Source: Patescibacteria group bacterium UBA6489 (GTDB taxonomy: Bacteria; Patescibacteriota; Gracilibacteria; BD1-5; UBA6164). Taken from it: a stretch of 64,000 bases of DNA. The notes below the pieces were generated by a model. That model was given only the letters and a program-made list of their open reading frames with translations. It made no database searches and was not told the DNA's origin. The DNA is taken from positions 63,014-127,013 of the forward strand of contig DJMN01000060.1 in the NCBI GenBank assembly GCA_002435385.1, given 5' to 3'. Below are positions 21,961 through 32,292 of the stretch, in pieces (position 1 is the stretch's first letter; the number at the start of each line of letters is the position of its first letter). Position numbers and translations under genes: made by a program.

Positions 21961-23015
21961 TAATCTCTTTTTACAACTGAATCCTTAGAAAATGTCATAG
22001 TAATAAGAGCTCAATGAATATTAAAATCTCATTCAAATTTTTTAGCTCTTGTTTTTTTCATTTCATCATCTCTATGTTTTTTTGAAATAAACCTTGTTGG
22101 CAATCACTCTAATCATACTCAAAGATTTATCATAGGATTCCTAGAGTTATCTAATCAAAGCCCTGTACTATTTCTCTTACTAAATCCTTTCTCTAATATT
22201 TTTCAAGCATCCTCTCCATTTCAAAAAGAAATACCTGGTCAATCATCTGCCACAAATAATTTTACAAAACCATATCTTTCTTGAGTATAGAATTTTACTT
22301 TTTTAGCTCACCATTTAGAAGAATTTTGTAATATATTCCAAACAGTCATATAGACATCTCATTTAAGTCAGTCTATAAATATATTCTCATCAACATCAGA
22401 CAGATCTATTTCCAAGTTTGCATCCATCAACATGATTGTCCCCAACAATTCCCTTAAATTAAATTTCTCTTTTCAAGCATCAATAAAGTCCATCTTATCT
22501 TCTTTTGATTTCAACCTAGATAAAGAAAAGGATTGCAAAAAATATAAGAAATGATTCAATTCTGAGAAAAAAGATCCAGTTAAATTCATATTAATGAATG
22601 AATTAATATCTCATGATAAAATCATTCACTTAATTGCTTCAAATGTACACATGGCTAAACCTAAATCATGTTTAACTTCCTCTGAATAAGGAACAGCATC
22701 TAAAATATCCTTTAATAAATCTATCTTTTTAACAAGATTAATCAAATCTACCTTAAGTTTTTCATCAATTCTTTCTTCTCAATCTATCATCTTATCAATT
22801 CATGCCTTTGTTGAATCTATCAATCCTCCAAGCCCCATAGAATATCAAGCAGAAGCTGATGTATTTTCTATCTCTGATAGTAAGGAGTCTACCCCCCTTT
22901 TCTCCAAAAGATCTTTTCTTCTATTTAACCTTAAACACAAGTCAAACATAATATAGTTCTTACCATAATATTCAACAATATCATACCACAAAAAACAAAA
23001 AAAGTCACTATTCAT
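21957..23015 (-). CDS. Orphan soluble histidine-kinase-like protein
   Basis: 352 aa without membrane segments. The C-terminal half is a GHKL ATPase: N-box GNILQNSSKGGAKKV, G1 box ADDGPGI, F-like GFSKRN and G2 box TGLGLDNS, with G1 and G2 glycines partly TGA. The N-terminal half is helical with a possible phospho-acceptor H in EEVKHDLGLAM, though an H-box is not certain. No response regulator is next to it. It could be a cytoplasmic sensor kinase or an anti-sigma-type kinase; target unknown. Confidence 0.75.
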
Positions 23016-23042
23016 AACTCTTTTTTGAAATTTTTAAATACT

Positions 23043-24404
23043 CTAACTATTCTTCCTAATCAACCCAAACTCTCCAGGATTTCTCTCACAATTCACCCAA
23101 ACTTCATAACTTCCCCCATGAGCTACATCCACATCTTCCGCTATTTCCTTATCAAAAACATATTTTTTCTCAAAATCAGTCTTCTTTTTTTCTAAAGAAT
23201 GATTTAACCTAGTCTTATAAATCTTTTCAACCTTTTCTTTTATTATCCCATCTGGAGTAACTATCTCAACCTCATTTCAAACCTCAAACCTATTTTTTAC
23301 TTCAACCCTTACAAGCTTATTCTCTTCATCATAATCCCTAAGAATTCCTAAAAAAGCCTTAGTTCAAAAACTATTATTTCTCTCGTAAAACTGAGCATTA
23401 TCATTAGGATTACCAGCTAAAAATCATGGAATATATCCCCTATTTGCTATACCAAACAACTCTTCTGATAACTCCTCACTATCATAATCTTCTCATTTTT
23501 CTAATGCATCTAAAGCTTTCCTATAAGCAAGTCCAACAGAAGCTAAATAATTTACAGTCTTATTTCTTCATTCGATTTTAAAACTTATAACTCAAGCATC
23601 CTTCAAATCCTTCAAATAATCTATAGCCATCAAATCCCTAGAATTCATCAAATAACTACCATACTCATCCTCATCCATCTCCATAATATCTCAAGGTCTT
23701 TCTTTTTCCTCCAAATAATAATTTCACTTCAATTCCTCATACTCCTCAGGTCTTCAAGTAACAACTTCTAACTCTTCTTCACTTCTCTCACTTTTAAATA
23801 CTTTATATTGCCATCTACAAGAATGACTACAAGTACCCTGATTAGAGTCCCTATTACTCAAGTAGTTTGAAATAAGACACCTACCACTATAAGCCATACA
23901 AATAGCACCATGAACAAAAGCTTCAAGTTCTATATCGGGAACATTTTCATGAATTTCCTTTATCTCCTTTATAGAAATTTCCCTACTCAATATAATTCTC
24001 TCAACTCAAATCTCTTTCCAAAATTGAGCCTGAGCCCAATTGGTATTATTAGCTTGTACAGAAAGATGAATAACAGCTTCAGGAAATTCTTTTCTAACTA
24101 TGTTTATAAGTCATGGATCAGACATTATAAAAGCATCAGGTTTATAACTCATCATCTTTTTAAACTGAGCCATAAAAGGTTTTATTTTTGCATTATGAGC
24201 ATAAATATTTGCAGTAAAATATATTTTTTTTCATAAATTATGAGCATATTTAACAGCATATTCTAAATCATCCATAGTAAAACTATTTGTTCTAGCTCTC
24301 AAAGAAAACATAGGAGCTCAAACATAAACTGCATCTGCCCCATAAGCAAAAGCATATTTCATTTTTTCTACACTACCAGCTGGCATTAAAAGTTCTAATT
24401 TCAT
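23043..24404 (-). CDS. trhP: U32 peptidase-family tRNA hydroxylation protein
   Basis: 453 aa. The U32 family signature is exact: ELEAFVHGAICMAYSGRCL near residue 150-168, followed by SNRDSNQGTCSHSCRW with the cysteines that in RlhA/TrhP-type proteins bind an iron-sulfur cluster. MPAGSVEKMKYAFAYGADAVYV at the N-terminus is typical. Proteins of this type hydroxylate RNA (5-hydroxyuridine in tRNA for TrhP, C2501 of 23S rRNA for RlhA). The C-terminal beta-barrel ends in GEFGLIRKNS. TrhP is favoured over RlhA by the length; the older label is collagenase-like peptidase. Confidence 0.85.
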
Positions 24405-24510
24405 ATTTAAATTTGGTTAAGAAATTTTAGAGATTTTATTTATTTAGAGGGATTAGTCAAAAGAAAGTGAAGTTTAGTTATAATGCTATTTATGTACTAT
24501 GGTTTTAATC

Positions 24511-24556
24511 CATCCCCTCGTATCTCGGTACTTCCTTTGCAAAAGGAAGAAATCTT
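24511..24556. repeat. Palindromic repeat family 2, intergenic copy
   Basis: CCATCCCCTCGTATCTCGGT arm, then ACTTCCTTTGCAAAAGGAAG palindrome and AAATC. Sits in the 273 bp gap upstream of ptuA together with AT-rich DNA. Confidence 0.8.
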
Positions 24557-24677
24557 AATCTAGATAAATAATATTTATTTACAGAAAAAGTTGGAATGTT
24601 CTTTTGACTCAAAAACGAATAATCATATTATCTGTTTGTATACTTTTCAAAAGAGATTAATTAAAAATTTTAAAGTT

Positions 24678-26411
24678 ATGTCAGAAGAAAATAAAAATAG
24701 TTTTATAGAGAAAATAGAATTTGCAGAGGATTTTCCTCCTTTTTCTAGTGGAGATAAAATTGAATTTTGATGAAAAAAAGAGGTTCAAGATTTGATGGAG
24801 TTTCATTTGAAAGATAAAGAAAATGCTAGTAGATTTAAGATAAATTGTGTTTTGGGGAATAATTGAGGATGAAAAAGTAACTTATTAGAAGCTATTTATT
24901 CTTCAAAGGAAAATAATTGAGACATTTCTATATCAGGCTTTTTAAATGCTTGAAAAAAAATTTTAAAAATACAATGTAATAGTTGTATTGATTATTGTGA
25001 CTGTCTAGATAAGACAATAACAATATTAGATGATTTTTTTATTTTAAGTAAAAATAAAGATTGAAGTATCCATAAAAATTTATTTAATTGAAGATGATAT
25101 GAGAAGTTTTTAATTTCATCTAATAACTTTCTACTTAGAAATAAAACTATAAATGAAATTTTCTCTTATTTTTTAAAAGAAAAACTTAATGAAAGCTGAT
25201 TTTTAGATTTTAATCTAGAACTAAGATTCTGATATACAAAATATAATATATTACCAGAATTATTAGAAAAATTGAATAAACTAAGTTGGGATTGAATTAA
25301 TAAAGATAAATTTGAAAATTTTTGTTCAACTATACTCTATTTAAAATGATTTTGATGAACTATTACAACTCCAGATTTATTCTATCCAAATATTATAGAA
25401 TTATTAAAAAAGGATAATGAATTCTTTTATGTATTTTTATCTTTTTCAGGAATTTTAAGTGACATATTAAAACTATTACTCCATAAATGAAGCTCTAAAA
25501 TTGTAATACAAGCAGATGGTAGTATATCATGATTCTGGTTTTATCACTATATATCAATTTTAGAAAAAGCTTGAATTGAAAAAAATTGAACTGATGAAAA
25601 AAGTAAACTATTAAATAGAATAATTACTTTATTTGAAACATTAAAAAATGATATTCAAAATGTAAATGGACTCAATTTAAATGAATATGTAAAATGAAGT
25701 TGATCTGCAATATTTAAAACAACAATACCAACTTTATTTAAAGAAATTTACGAAGAAACTAAGAATACTTATATAACTTCTTTTGAATGAATAAAGTTTA
25801 CTGAACAAGAAATAGAATTTTTATGAGAAAACTTTCCTATAGATTTAAAGTTAAAAAATAAAGATTTTTCTGATTTATCATCTTGAGAAAAATTAATTTT
25901 AGCAAGATTCACAAATATTTATGAATATGTTGAAAAATATAAATATTGAGAAAAATTCACAATTCTTATTGACGAACCAGACCTACACCTCCACCTAGAA
26001 TGGCAAAGAAAATACATCCAAAAATTAGTTGATGTCTTTTCAACCTTACCCAAAGAAATAAAACTTCACTTTATCATTGCAACTCATAGTCCTTTCATAA
26101 TTTCAGATTTACCAAAAGAAAGTCTAGTACTACTTGAGAATTGAAAACAAAAAAAATATAAAAAAGAAACCTTCTGAGCAAATTTCATAGATTTAATAAG
26201 AGACTGATTTTTCTTTGAAAATGAAAATCTTATGTGAAGTTTCGCAGAAAATATTATTTGAGATATCGCAGAAGCCAAAAGACAAGAAATAACAAATGAT
26301 AACGAGAATGAAAATAAAGAACTAATTACAAATATTGAGAATAATATTTGAGATAAATTTTTAAGAGACAATCTGTTATATTTTAAGAAAAGAAAAAATG
26401 AGACTAATTAA
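24678..26411 (+). CDS. ptuA: Septu defence ATPase PtuA
   Basis: 577 aa AAA/SMC-ABC-like ATPase of the OLD/RecF superfamily. Walker A at about residues 60-68 (GNNGGGKSN, two TGA glycines) after FKINCVL. Long variable middle. Walker B TILIDEPDLHLH (D432, E433) and the switch histidine in FIIATHSPFIISDLP. Its neighbour, overlapping by 14 nt, is an HNH nuclease of the PtuB type. This pair is the two-gene Septu antiphage system: PtuA oligomers sense infection and control the PtuB nuclease. Code 25 codon use matches the rest of the window, so if acquired it has been recoded or came from a relative. Alternative: another OLD-type ATPase pair such as an uncharacterised restriction module. Confidence 0.82.
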
Positions 26412-27237
26412 AAACATTCATAAAATAATCTCTGATATTATTTGCGAAAAAGAACAAGAAAGAATGAAAAAAAATTTTTTTGATTTCTTAAATAAATGAG
26501 AAGTTGAAAAATTTAATATATCAAAAGAAGAAATATGAGAAACAAAAGAACAAAAAGAAAACAGAAAAAAATATAAAAAATATGATTCTAAGTCTAAAAA
26601 AAATAAAGAATTAAAAGAGACTTTTCTTAAAAGAGTTTGTGAAGATTCAAATTCCTTCTGTTGCTATTGCTGAAAAGATAAACTAACTCATTTTTGATGA
26701 GATTGATGAACTTTTAAAAGATTATACGATATAGAACATTTTTTACCTAGAAGTAAATTCCCAGACTTATCTATAAATTTATATAACTGGTTACCTGTAT
26801 GTATGTCTTGTAATCAAAGACTGAAAAAAGATAAAAACCCGTTAAATAGTTGAGAAATCTTTCACCCATATTTTTGATTTATTCCAGCTATTCAAGATAA
26901 ACCTTTCACTTTCTGAGATACAGAAACTCTAGACACAAAATATTCTTTCAAAGAAAATGAAAGAAAAGAATTAATTTATAATTCAGACCACTCAAAATTT
27001 TTCAGACTACCTGAAATTTATTTAAATTCTCAAGATACTTTCAATACCTTTAACTTCATCCAAGATAAAAGAACAAAAATGAAAGATGAAAAAATAAGAT
27101 TTAAAGAAAATTCTAAAACAGATACCGAATTAAAAGACTATTTCTTCAAAAACTACTACCCAAAATCAGAAAACGAAATCCTAAAATACTCTAATTGAAA
27201 ACTAAAAAAAGATTTAATTGAAAATTTAGAATTATAA
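26398..27237 (+). CDS. ptuB: Septu defence HNH endonuclease PtuB
   Basis: 279 aa. Zinc-bound HNH domain at about residues 85-145: FCCYCGKD (C88, C91), YDIEHFLPRSKFPDLSIN (catalytic H114), LPVCMSCNQRLKKDKNP (C135, C138, N139). This matches the TIGR02646-like HNH proteins that accompany PtuA and also occur with type I retrons. The start ATG lies inside the 3' end of ptuA, indicating translational coupling. The C-terminal half is helical and charged. It is expected to degrade DNA when released or activated by PtuA. Confidence 0.85.
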
Positions 27238-27250
27238 CTTTCCAATTTTG

Positions 27251-27294
27251 TAGCCTCTTTCTCCTGACAAGGAGAGAGAATTCAAGAGAGAGGT
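27251..27294. repeat. Palindromic repeat family 1, downstream of ptuB
   Basis: Near-copy of 20601-20643: CTTTCTCCTGACAAGGAGAG with AGAGAGAGGT tail. One loop base (G to C) and a few tail bases differ. Confidence 0.8.
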
Positions 27295-27304
27295 CTAACT
27301 ATAA

Positions 27305-27691
27305 CCTAATCCTGTACACAATATTGAAACAACAGCCAATAAAAACCACAAAAAAATAACACCCTTTAACCAAAAATTAGATAAAAATCTCTATAAAATT
27401 TACAAATTTCCTTCATAAGCTTCTTGTCTTAAAATAGCAGAAATATTAACACATCTACCTTTCCTAAAACAAAAAATAAAAATAAAATTTCTAAAACCCT
27501 CAAAACATGAATATAATACTATTAACAAGTTAAACAAAAACTTGTCGCTCTTTAACAAGGATATTACTTCTCCAGAATGGAACTTATACAACCTAATAAG
27601 ACCTCCTAACAAAACTATTCAACTTCCAGTTGAACAAAAACAAAAAATAAAAGGTGAAAGTTATACTTATATTTGAGATAATTTAAAATAA
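27305..27691 (+). pseudogene. Possible gene remnant with in-frame TAA
   Basis: One frame is open from 27305 to 27691 except for a TAA at 27416. The second part (90 codons, one TGA read as Gly) has protein-like composition, including ITSPEWNLYNLIRPPNK and LPVEQKQKIKGESYTYIGDN, but no ATG. It looks like the degraded 3' end of a gene inserted or decayed after the Septu pair. No family is recognised, and chance openness in AT-rich DNA is possible. Confidence 0.3.
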
Positions 27692-27739
27692 ATTGTTTCA
27701 AACATAAGTATAACACAATATTCACCACAACTCTAAAAA

Positions 27740-28003
27740 AAAAGTAACAACAAGTTACATAAAAATAAAAATACAAAAGAGAATGGTGAATTAGCTCTTC
27801 AAAAAAATTACCCAAGAGAAGTTTTATTCTAGAATACACTAACAGTTCAAAGAATCTTTAGTCTATTCATAGAAAAGCAAAGGTTAGTTTTTCAAAAACC
27901 GATCTTTTCTCCACTAGGTGAATTTTTTACTCCCTAGTTATGTGGGACAAGACAAATAAACAAAATCAAGTTGATATTTACCAAAATACACTTGATTTTT
28001 TTT
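27740..28003 (+). ncRNA. Candidate structured RNA ending in a terminator
   Basis: No coding frame, but a chain of short hairpins: GTAAC/GTTAC (27743-27757), TCTAT-TC-ATAGA (about 27863), GTTTTT-C-AAAAAC (about 27886), and CCACTAGG with CCTAGTTATGTGG (27911-27945). It ends in a terminator, AAATCAAG / CTTGATTT plus eight to nine T (27963-28003). A terminator with no gene upstream suggests a transcribed RNA. It does not match tmRNA, RNase P RNA or SRP RNA by eye. No convincing promoter found. Confidence 0.35.
27963..28003 (+). terminator. Intrinsic terminator
   Basis: AAATCAAG stem, a loop of about 20 nt, CTTGATTT and a T-run. Confidence 0.7.
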
Positions 28004-28070
28004 TGCTTTAAAAAATATTTTTAATATCATAAAATTTATTCTAGAATAAAATAAATTCTAAAGGTTACAA

Positions 28071-28104
28071 TCAGCTTGTTAACAGAGGGTTTTAACCCTT
28101 TGAA
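28071..28104 (+). promoter_or_regulatory. 34-nt leader element with hairpin, copy 2 (upstream of the peroxiredoxin gene)
   Basis: TCAGCTTGTTAAC then AGAGGGT-TTTA-ACCCTTT and GAA. Same sequence and spacing to the start codon (39 nt) as the element before queC (40 nt), with a compensatory change in the loop-closing pair. Probably a shared cis-regulatory RNA or a protein-binding leader. Confidence 0.45.
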
Positions 28105-28143
28105 TATTTTATCTAAAGTATTTATATCCTAAGCCTCAAAACT

Positions 28144-28599
28144 ATGAACCTAAAAAACAACTACAATATCCTACTTTCAAACTGACAAGTAGAAAACAAA
28201 ACACTAAAAGACATACTATCAAATTCAGATAAAACAATCCTATACTTCTACCCAAAAGACAACACCCCATGATGTACAATAGAAAACAAAGATTTCACTT
28301 GCCTAAAAGAAAAGTTTAAAGAAAAATGAGTTTCTATAATCTGAGTTTCAAAAGACTCTATAGAATCTCACAAAAAATTCACAGAAAAACATGAATTAAC
28401 TATTGATTTAATATCAGACCAAGAACTAACTTTACACAAAGAACTATTAGCCTATTGAGAAAAAAATAACTACTGAAAAATAGTTATGTGAGTAATCAGA
28501 TCTACATTTTTAGTAGACAAAGAATGAAACATTTTAAAAGAATATAGAAATGTAAGAGCTAAATGACATGCTGAGAGAGTGTTGAGAGAGTTAAATTAA
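28144..28599 (+). CDS. bcp: Peroxiredoxin, BCP/PrxQ type
   Basis: 151 aa thiol peroxidase that reduces peroxides. Thioredoxin fold landmarks: TILYFYPKDNTPGCT with the peroxidatic Cys, GVSKDSIESHKKF, and the ending AKGHAERVLRELN. The resolving Cys that BCP proteins usually have five residues after the peroxidatic one is absent (TPGCTIENKDFTC: the next Cys is at +9), so it is a 1-Cys or atypical 2-Cys form. It has its own leader with the 34-nt element. Confidence 0.9.
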
Positions 28600-28605
28600 T
28601 TAATC

Positions 28606-29403
28606 TTATAAATAATCAAATAAGAAATTTTCTTTAGGATTCTTTCACTCAAAATCAATAAATTTTTCTACTGACCAAGTAAAATCTTGTAAAACATTAG
28701 TCATCAAATTGTTTTTAAACAAATTATTTTGTATAATACTCAAGTTTCAAGTTAATGATACAGGAATTTTAACCTCATTTCAGAATCATTCTATATTATA
28801 AGCAGTCAGAGCAACACAACTATTAGTATTAATTCAAGAAATAATCACTGGTATTTCTTGGTATCTAGCTGACTTTAACAAATCCTTAGTTTTTAATACA
28901 TTACTATGTTGCAAATCTAAATATGAACTATTTGCTTCTCATCACAAAATCCTATTTATAGACTTCTTGAAAAAGAAATTAATATTTCAAGGTAATTTTA
29001 AAGCATTACTATTTTTCTTCAAAACAATAAAATTTGAAGTATTATTTCTAATAGTTTCTGTTATCCTAGAAAGAGTATTTCAATATTTTTTTCATTCACA
29101 TTCAACTAATATAAAGACTCATCAATTACAATTAAGTATTTTCTCTATTCTTTTTGATATATTAGCAGTTAACTTATCTGGTATCTTTTCTAGCATATTA
29201 AAAACACTTGGAGTTATTTCAGGAAAATCAACCATTTTTAAATACTCACATTTTCAATTAGAATGTGTATATTTATATTCAACATTATAAATTAAATCTT
29301 TAAACCTTTCTATAAATAATTCTTGCATATCAATAATCATCATCAATTCTCATCAATTCTCTAGACAAGATTTCATCTCTTTTTCTGAACCAAACTTATT
29401 CAT
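28606..29403 (-). CDS. Isochorismatase-family cysteine hydrolase
   Basis: 265 aa. The family catalytic triad can be traced: Asp in MMIIDMQELF near residue 22-31, a Lys in the middle region, and Cys in ISGINTNSCVALTAYNI near residue 200. The rest follows the alpha/beta hydrolase-like pattern of nicotinamidase and isochorismatase-related enzymes. A longer-than-usual middle (residues 60-150) separates the motifs. Substrate unknown; nicotinamidase is one possibility. It converges on bcp with 6 nt between stops. Confidence 0.7.
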
Positions 29404-29589
29404 ATTTTAATATTTACAAAACCTGAAAATTACTATTAATATAATTAAAATATCTCGAAAGTCAATCTGTATTTTTTATACCACAAATAATTTTCACAAA
29501 AAGTATACCAAAATATAACTTTTAAAGTAGACTTTTAGCAATAGAAAAGTATATTATACAAGAATATTTATTTCATAATACAAACACAA

Positions 29590-30285
29590 ATGAAATTCAA
29601 AAAAAAGTTTATAAAAACAAGAACATACTTGTGGATTATGATTGTAGCATTACTAACAATGCTATGACTTTTAATCTTTGGAGGTAATATGTCTAAAGAA
29701 AATCTATCATTAACAGAAGACATAACTTCTGAAACAGAAACTAATACTACTACATTAGAACCAGAAAACGAAACATCATACACTACATGAGAAACAGAAT
29801 CAGGAACTGAAACTGCAACAGATGAGCCAATAGAAGATGAAACAGAATTAATAGAAAACCTAACCTCAGATGAAGGAACTACAAAATGAAAAGAAATAAT
29901 TAAAAACTTCTTTGAATACGGAAACAAATGAGACTATCTAAAAGCATGTAATCTTCTAACAAAAGACAAATGTTTTTCAACAGATTGAAAAAACTTATGA
30001 CTATTTTCTAGATTCTGGACAAAACTAGATGGATGATATACAATATTAAGCGTGGAAAAAGCAAAAGAACAACCAACCGCAGATGAAACTATCTATTGTG
30101 TAAAATATGAATACAAATTAAAAGACGATTTAAGTCCTGATAAAATAAAGGAGACTTTCCAATACAGACTTATTAAAACAGAAGACTGAACAGAAAAAAT
30201 AAAATCTAGAGTATGTGAAGAAATAACAAAATGATGAAAAAATATAAAATGTAGTGTAATCACACCAAAGTTCTATTGTAAATAA
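29590..30285 (+). CDS. Membrane-anchored protein with acidic Thr-rich linker
   Basis: 231 aa. Basic start, one hydrophobic helix (LWIMIVALLTMLGLLIFGG, residues 14-32), then a low-complexity Glu/Thr-rich linker to about residue 95 and a C-terminal globular domain with six cysteines (KACNLLTKDKCF, TIYCVKYEY, RVCEEI, IKCSVI, FYCK). Looks like a surface-exposed disulfide-bonded domain on a stalk. No family recognised; a strong terminator follows. Confidence 0.7.
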
Positions 30286-30299
30286 TCTAAACATCCCCC

Positions 30300-30333
30300 A
30301 AAAGACATCAGTTTTAGAACTGATGTCTTTTTA
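30300..30333 (+). terminator. Intrinsic terminator
   Basis: AAAGACATCAGTT-TTAG-AACTGATGTCTTTTT, a 13-bp stem and T-run. Confidence 0.88.
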
Positions 30334-30389
30334 ATTTTACAGAAATTAGTTTTTCTTATTCCCTCTTTACATATATAATATCATTTTTC

Positions 30390-30431
30390 TTCCCCTCTCC
30401 TCACAAAGGAGAGGGGTTAGGGGGGAGGTTA
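30390..30431. repeat. Palindromic repeat family 1, upstream of htpX
   Basis: CCCCTCTCCTCACAAAGGAG plus AGGGGTTAGGGGGGAGGTT tail. Confidence 0.82.
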
Positions 30432-30464
30432 GAAACAAGGATAGACCAGGGTGGTAATTAGTTT

Positions 30465-30492
30465 TTGACAAAAAAACACATTCCCATAAAAT
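30465..30492 (+). promoter_or_regulatory. Sigma-70-like promoter for htpX
   Basis: TTGACA, 16 nt, TAAAAT, 30 nt before the htpX ATG. The same boxes and spacing precede the 3D-domain gene at 32999. Confidence 0.65.
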
Positions 30493-30522
30493 ATTACCAC
30501 TATAATTATTAATTTTTACATT

Positions 30523-31419
30523 ATGTTTAAAAGAATAGCATTATTTTTATTTACAAACATATTAATCATTACACTTGTAAGCTTAGTTATGTTTGTCCTA
30601 AGCATGTACTTCTGAATAAATATCGAAGAATATTTGTCAAGCTATATCGGATTACTTGCGTTCTGTTCTATATTCTGATTTGCATGATCATTCATAAGTC
30701 TATCCCTTTCAAAATGGATGGCAAAAAGAGCACATAAAATAAAACTACTAACAAAAGACAATTTCTATGACCTTTCAGATAAAGAAAAATTAGTATATGA
30801 AACAGTTGAAAACTTAGCAGAAGTAAATCAGATAAAAATGCCAGAAGTATGAGTTTACTCTTCAAACGATATAAATGCCTTTGCTACATGACCATCTAAA
30901 AACAACTCTATAGTTGCAGTATCAACAGCACTTTTAGAAAATATGCAAAAAGATGAAATAGAATGAGTAGTTGCACATGAAATATCTCATGTAGTATCAT
31001 GAGACATGGTTACAATGTCTTTAATGCAATGAATAGTAAACACCTTTGTTATATTTTTCTCTAGAATTATAACTCGTATAATAGATAGCTACTTAGACGA
31101 ATGATTATCAAATATGTCTTACTACTTTATAAACATAACACTTCAAACTATTTTTTGACTATTAGCATCTATATTAGTAATGAAATTTTCAAGATACAGA
31201 GAATTTAAAGCAGACGAATGAAGTGCAAAATTTGTATGAAAAGAAAAAATGATAAAAGCTCTTAAAGCACTTGATAAAACAACTAACATTATTTGAAAAG
31301 ATTTACAACTAGCAACAATGAAAATAAATGATAAAAAAAGAACATGAATACAAAAACTATTATCTAGCCACCCAAGTATAGAAGAAAGAATACAAAAATT
31401 AGAAAATATAATTTTATAA
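30523..31419 (+). CDS. htpX: Membrane zinc metalloprotease HtpX-like (M48)
   Basis: 298 aa. Two N-terminal helices, then the zinc site VVAHEISHV (HExxH) near residue 150, two more hydrophobic segments, and RYREFKADE with the third zinc ligand Glu, followed by SSHPSIEERIQKL, a close match to the HtpX ending. It degrades misfolded membrane proteins. The motif PEVGVYSSNDINAFATG, with TGA glycines, is characteristic of the family. Confidence 0.92.
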
Positions 31420-31518
31420 AAACAAAAAATCTAAAATCAAGCTCAAAATAAATAAAATATTGTACAAAAACTATTTTTAAATAAAATTAAACTACAAAAT
31501 TATAAATAAATAAAAAAT

Positions 31519-32091
31519 ATGAAAAAATATATAGCAACAACATTATTGGCAATATTAATCCTTACAAACATTACATATTCTTATACTTCAGAAGAAGTAA
31601 AATCAGCTGACTTTTTGGCATACATTTGAGTTATCGTAAGTAGAGAAAATGAATCTGACTATGAGTTAGATAATAAAATAACAAGAAGAGAAATGTTAAA
31701 AGTTATGATGAATATGTCATGAACTGAAATAATAGAAAAATGTGAATGAAAATTCTCTGATATGACAGCTAGTGATTGGTGATGTAAATATGCTGAAATA
31801 GCTCTTGAAAATGGTATGATTGCAGCTAATTCTTCATTCAGACCTGATGATAACATCTCAAAAATAGAAGCCCTAAAAATGATATTCAAATGAATCAACT
31901 TAGAAAGAGAAGAAAATACAGACTGGAAAGTATGATATGTAAACACTGCTGTAGATAGCTGAATCATAGATTCTGCTTTTACTGACTATGATACCCTTGC
32001 AAAAAGATGATGGATTTTCAACTCAGCTAGAGAAGCAATAATATTTACTGATGCTTCACTTATAGAAATACTTGAATTCTTAAACCTTTAG
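31519..32091 (+). CDS. Secreted SLH-domain protein, copy A
   Basis: 190 aa. Signal peptide (KKYIATTLLAILILTNITYSYT), then two S-layer-homology-like repeats: ITRREMLKVMMNMS...KCEGKFSDM..SDWGCKYAEIALENGMI..NSSFRPDDNISKIEALKMI. The two cysteines flanking the SD..DWG segment are conserved in the other two SLH proteins here and probably form a disulfide. SLH domains bind secondary cell-wall polymers, so this is likely a surface-layer or cell-wall-attached protein. 100 nt after htpX. Confidence 0.8.
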
Positions 32092-32136
32092 AAATTTTTA
32101 TTAAGAAATAAAACTTTAATAAAAACAAAAAATAAA

Positions 32137-32236
32137 AAATTAGAGAAACAATAATTAAACAAATTGTTAGAAGATTTATACTAAGATTAATTGTAAAAAA
32201 TCTTCTTCTATGAGTGCGTTATTATTTCTCTAATTT
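32137..32236 (-). ncRNA. Long-hairpin RNA element, copy 1
   Basis: AAATTAGAGAAA..AATAA at one end pairs with TTATTATTTCTCTAATTT at the other; an internal stem (AGAAGATTT/AAATCTTCT) sits beyond an asymmetric bubble. A second copy at 43103-43200 keeps both stems with about 85% identity. Orientation is unsure because the element is nearly palindromic; minus is preferred because AACAAAA..ATTAAATAAA, promoter-like, is conserved just outside the right end and a T-rich stretch follows the left end in both copies. The closed-stem/bubble/stem plan recalls 6S RNA but is about half its size. Confidence 0.45.
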
Positions 32237-32292
32237 CCAGATTTATTTAATCTTTTGTTCCTAAATTATCTTATTTTTCTAATTTTCATACT

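Noticed and set aside
23910..24236. 108-codon plus-strand open frame
   Set aside because: Shadow of the U32 peptidase-family gene on the minus strand.
26084..26371. 95-codon minus-strand open frame inside ptuA
   Set aside because: Antisense to the PtuA Walker B region; no start signal or family match.
27740..28003. tmRNA, RNase P or SRP RNA
   Set aside because: No tRNA-like end with CCA, no RNase P GAGGAAAGUCC core and no SRP GGAA/AGCAG loop.
28967..29290. 107-codon plus-strand open frame
   Set aside because: Antisense to the isochorismatase-family hydrolase.
29568..29927. 119-codon minus-strand open frame
   Set aside because: Complement of the Thr/Glu-rich linker of the membrane-anchored protein; low-complexity artefact.
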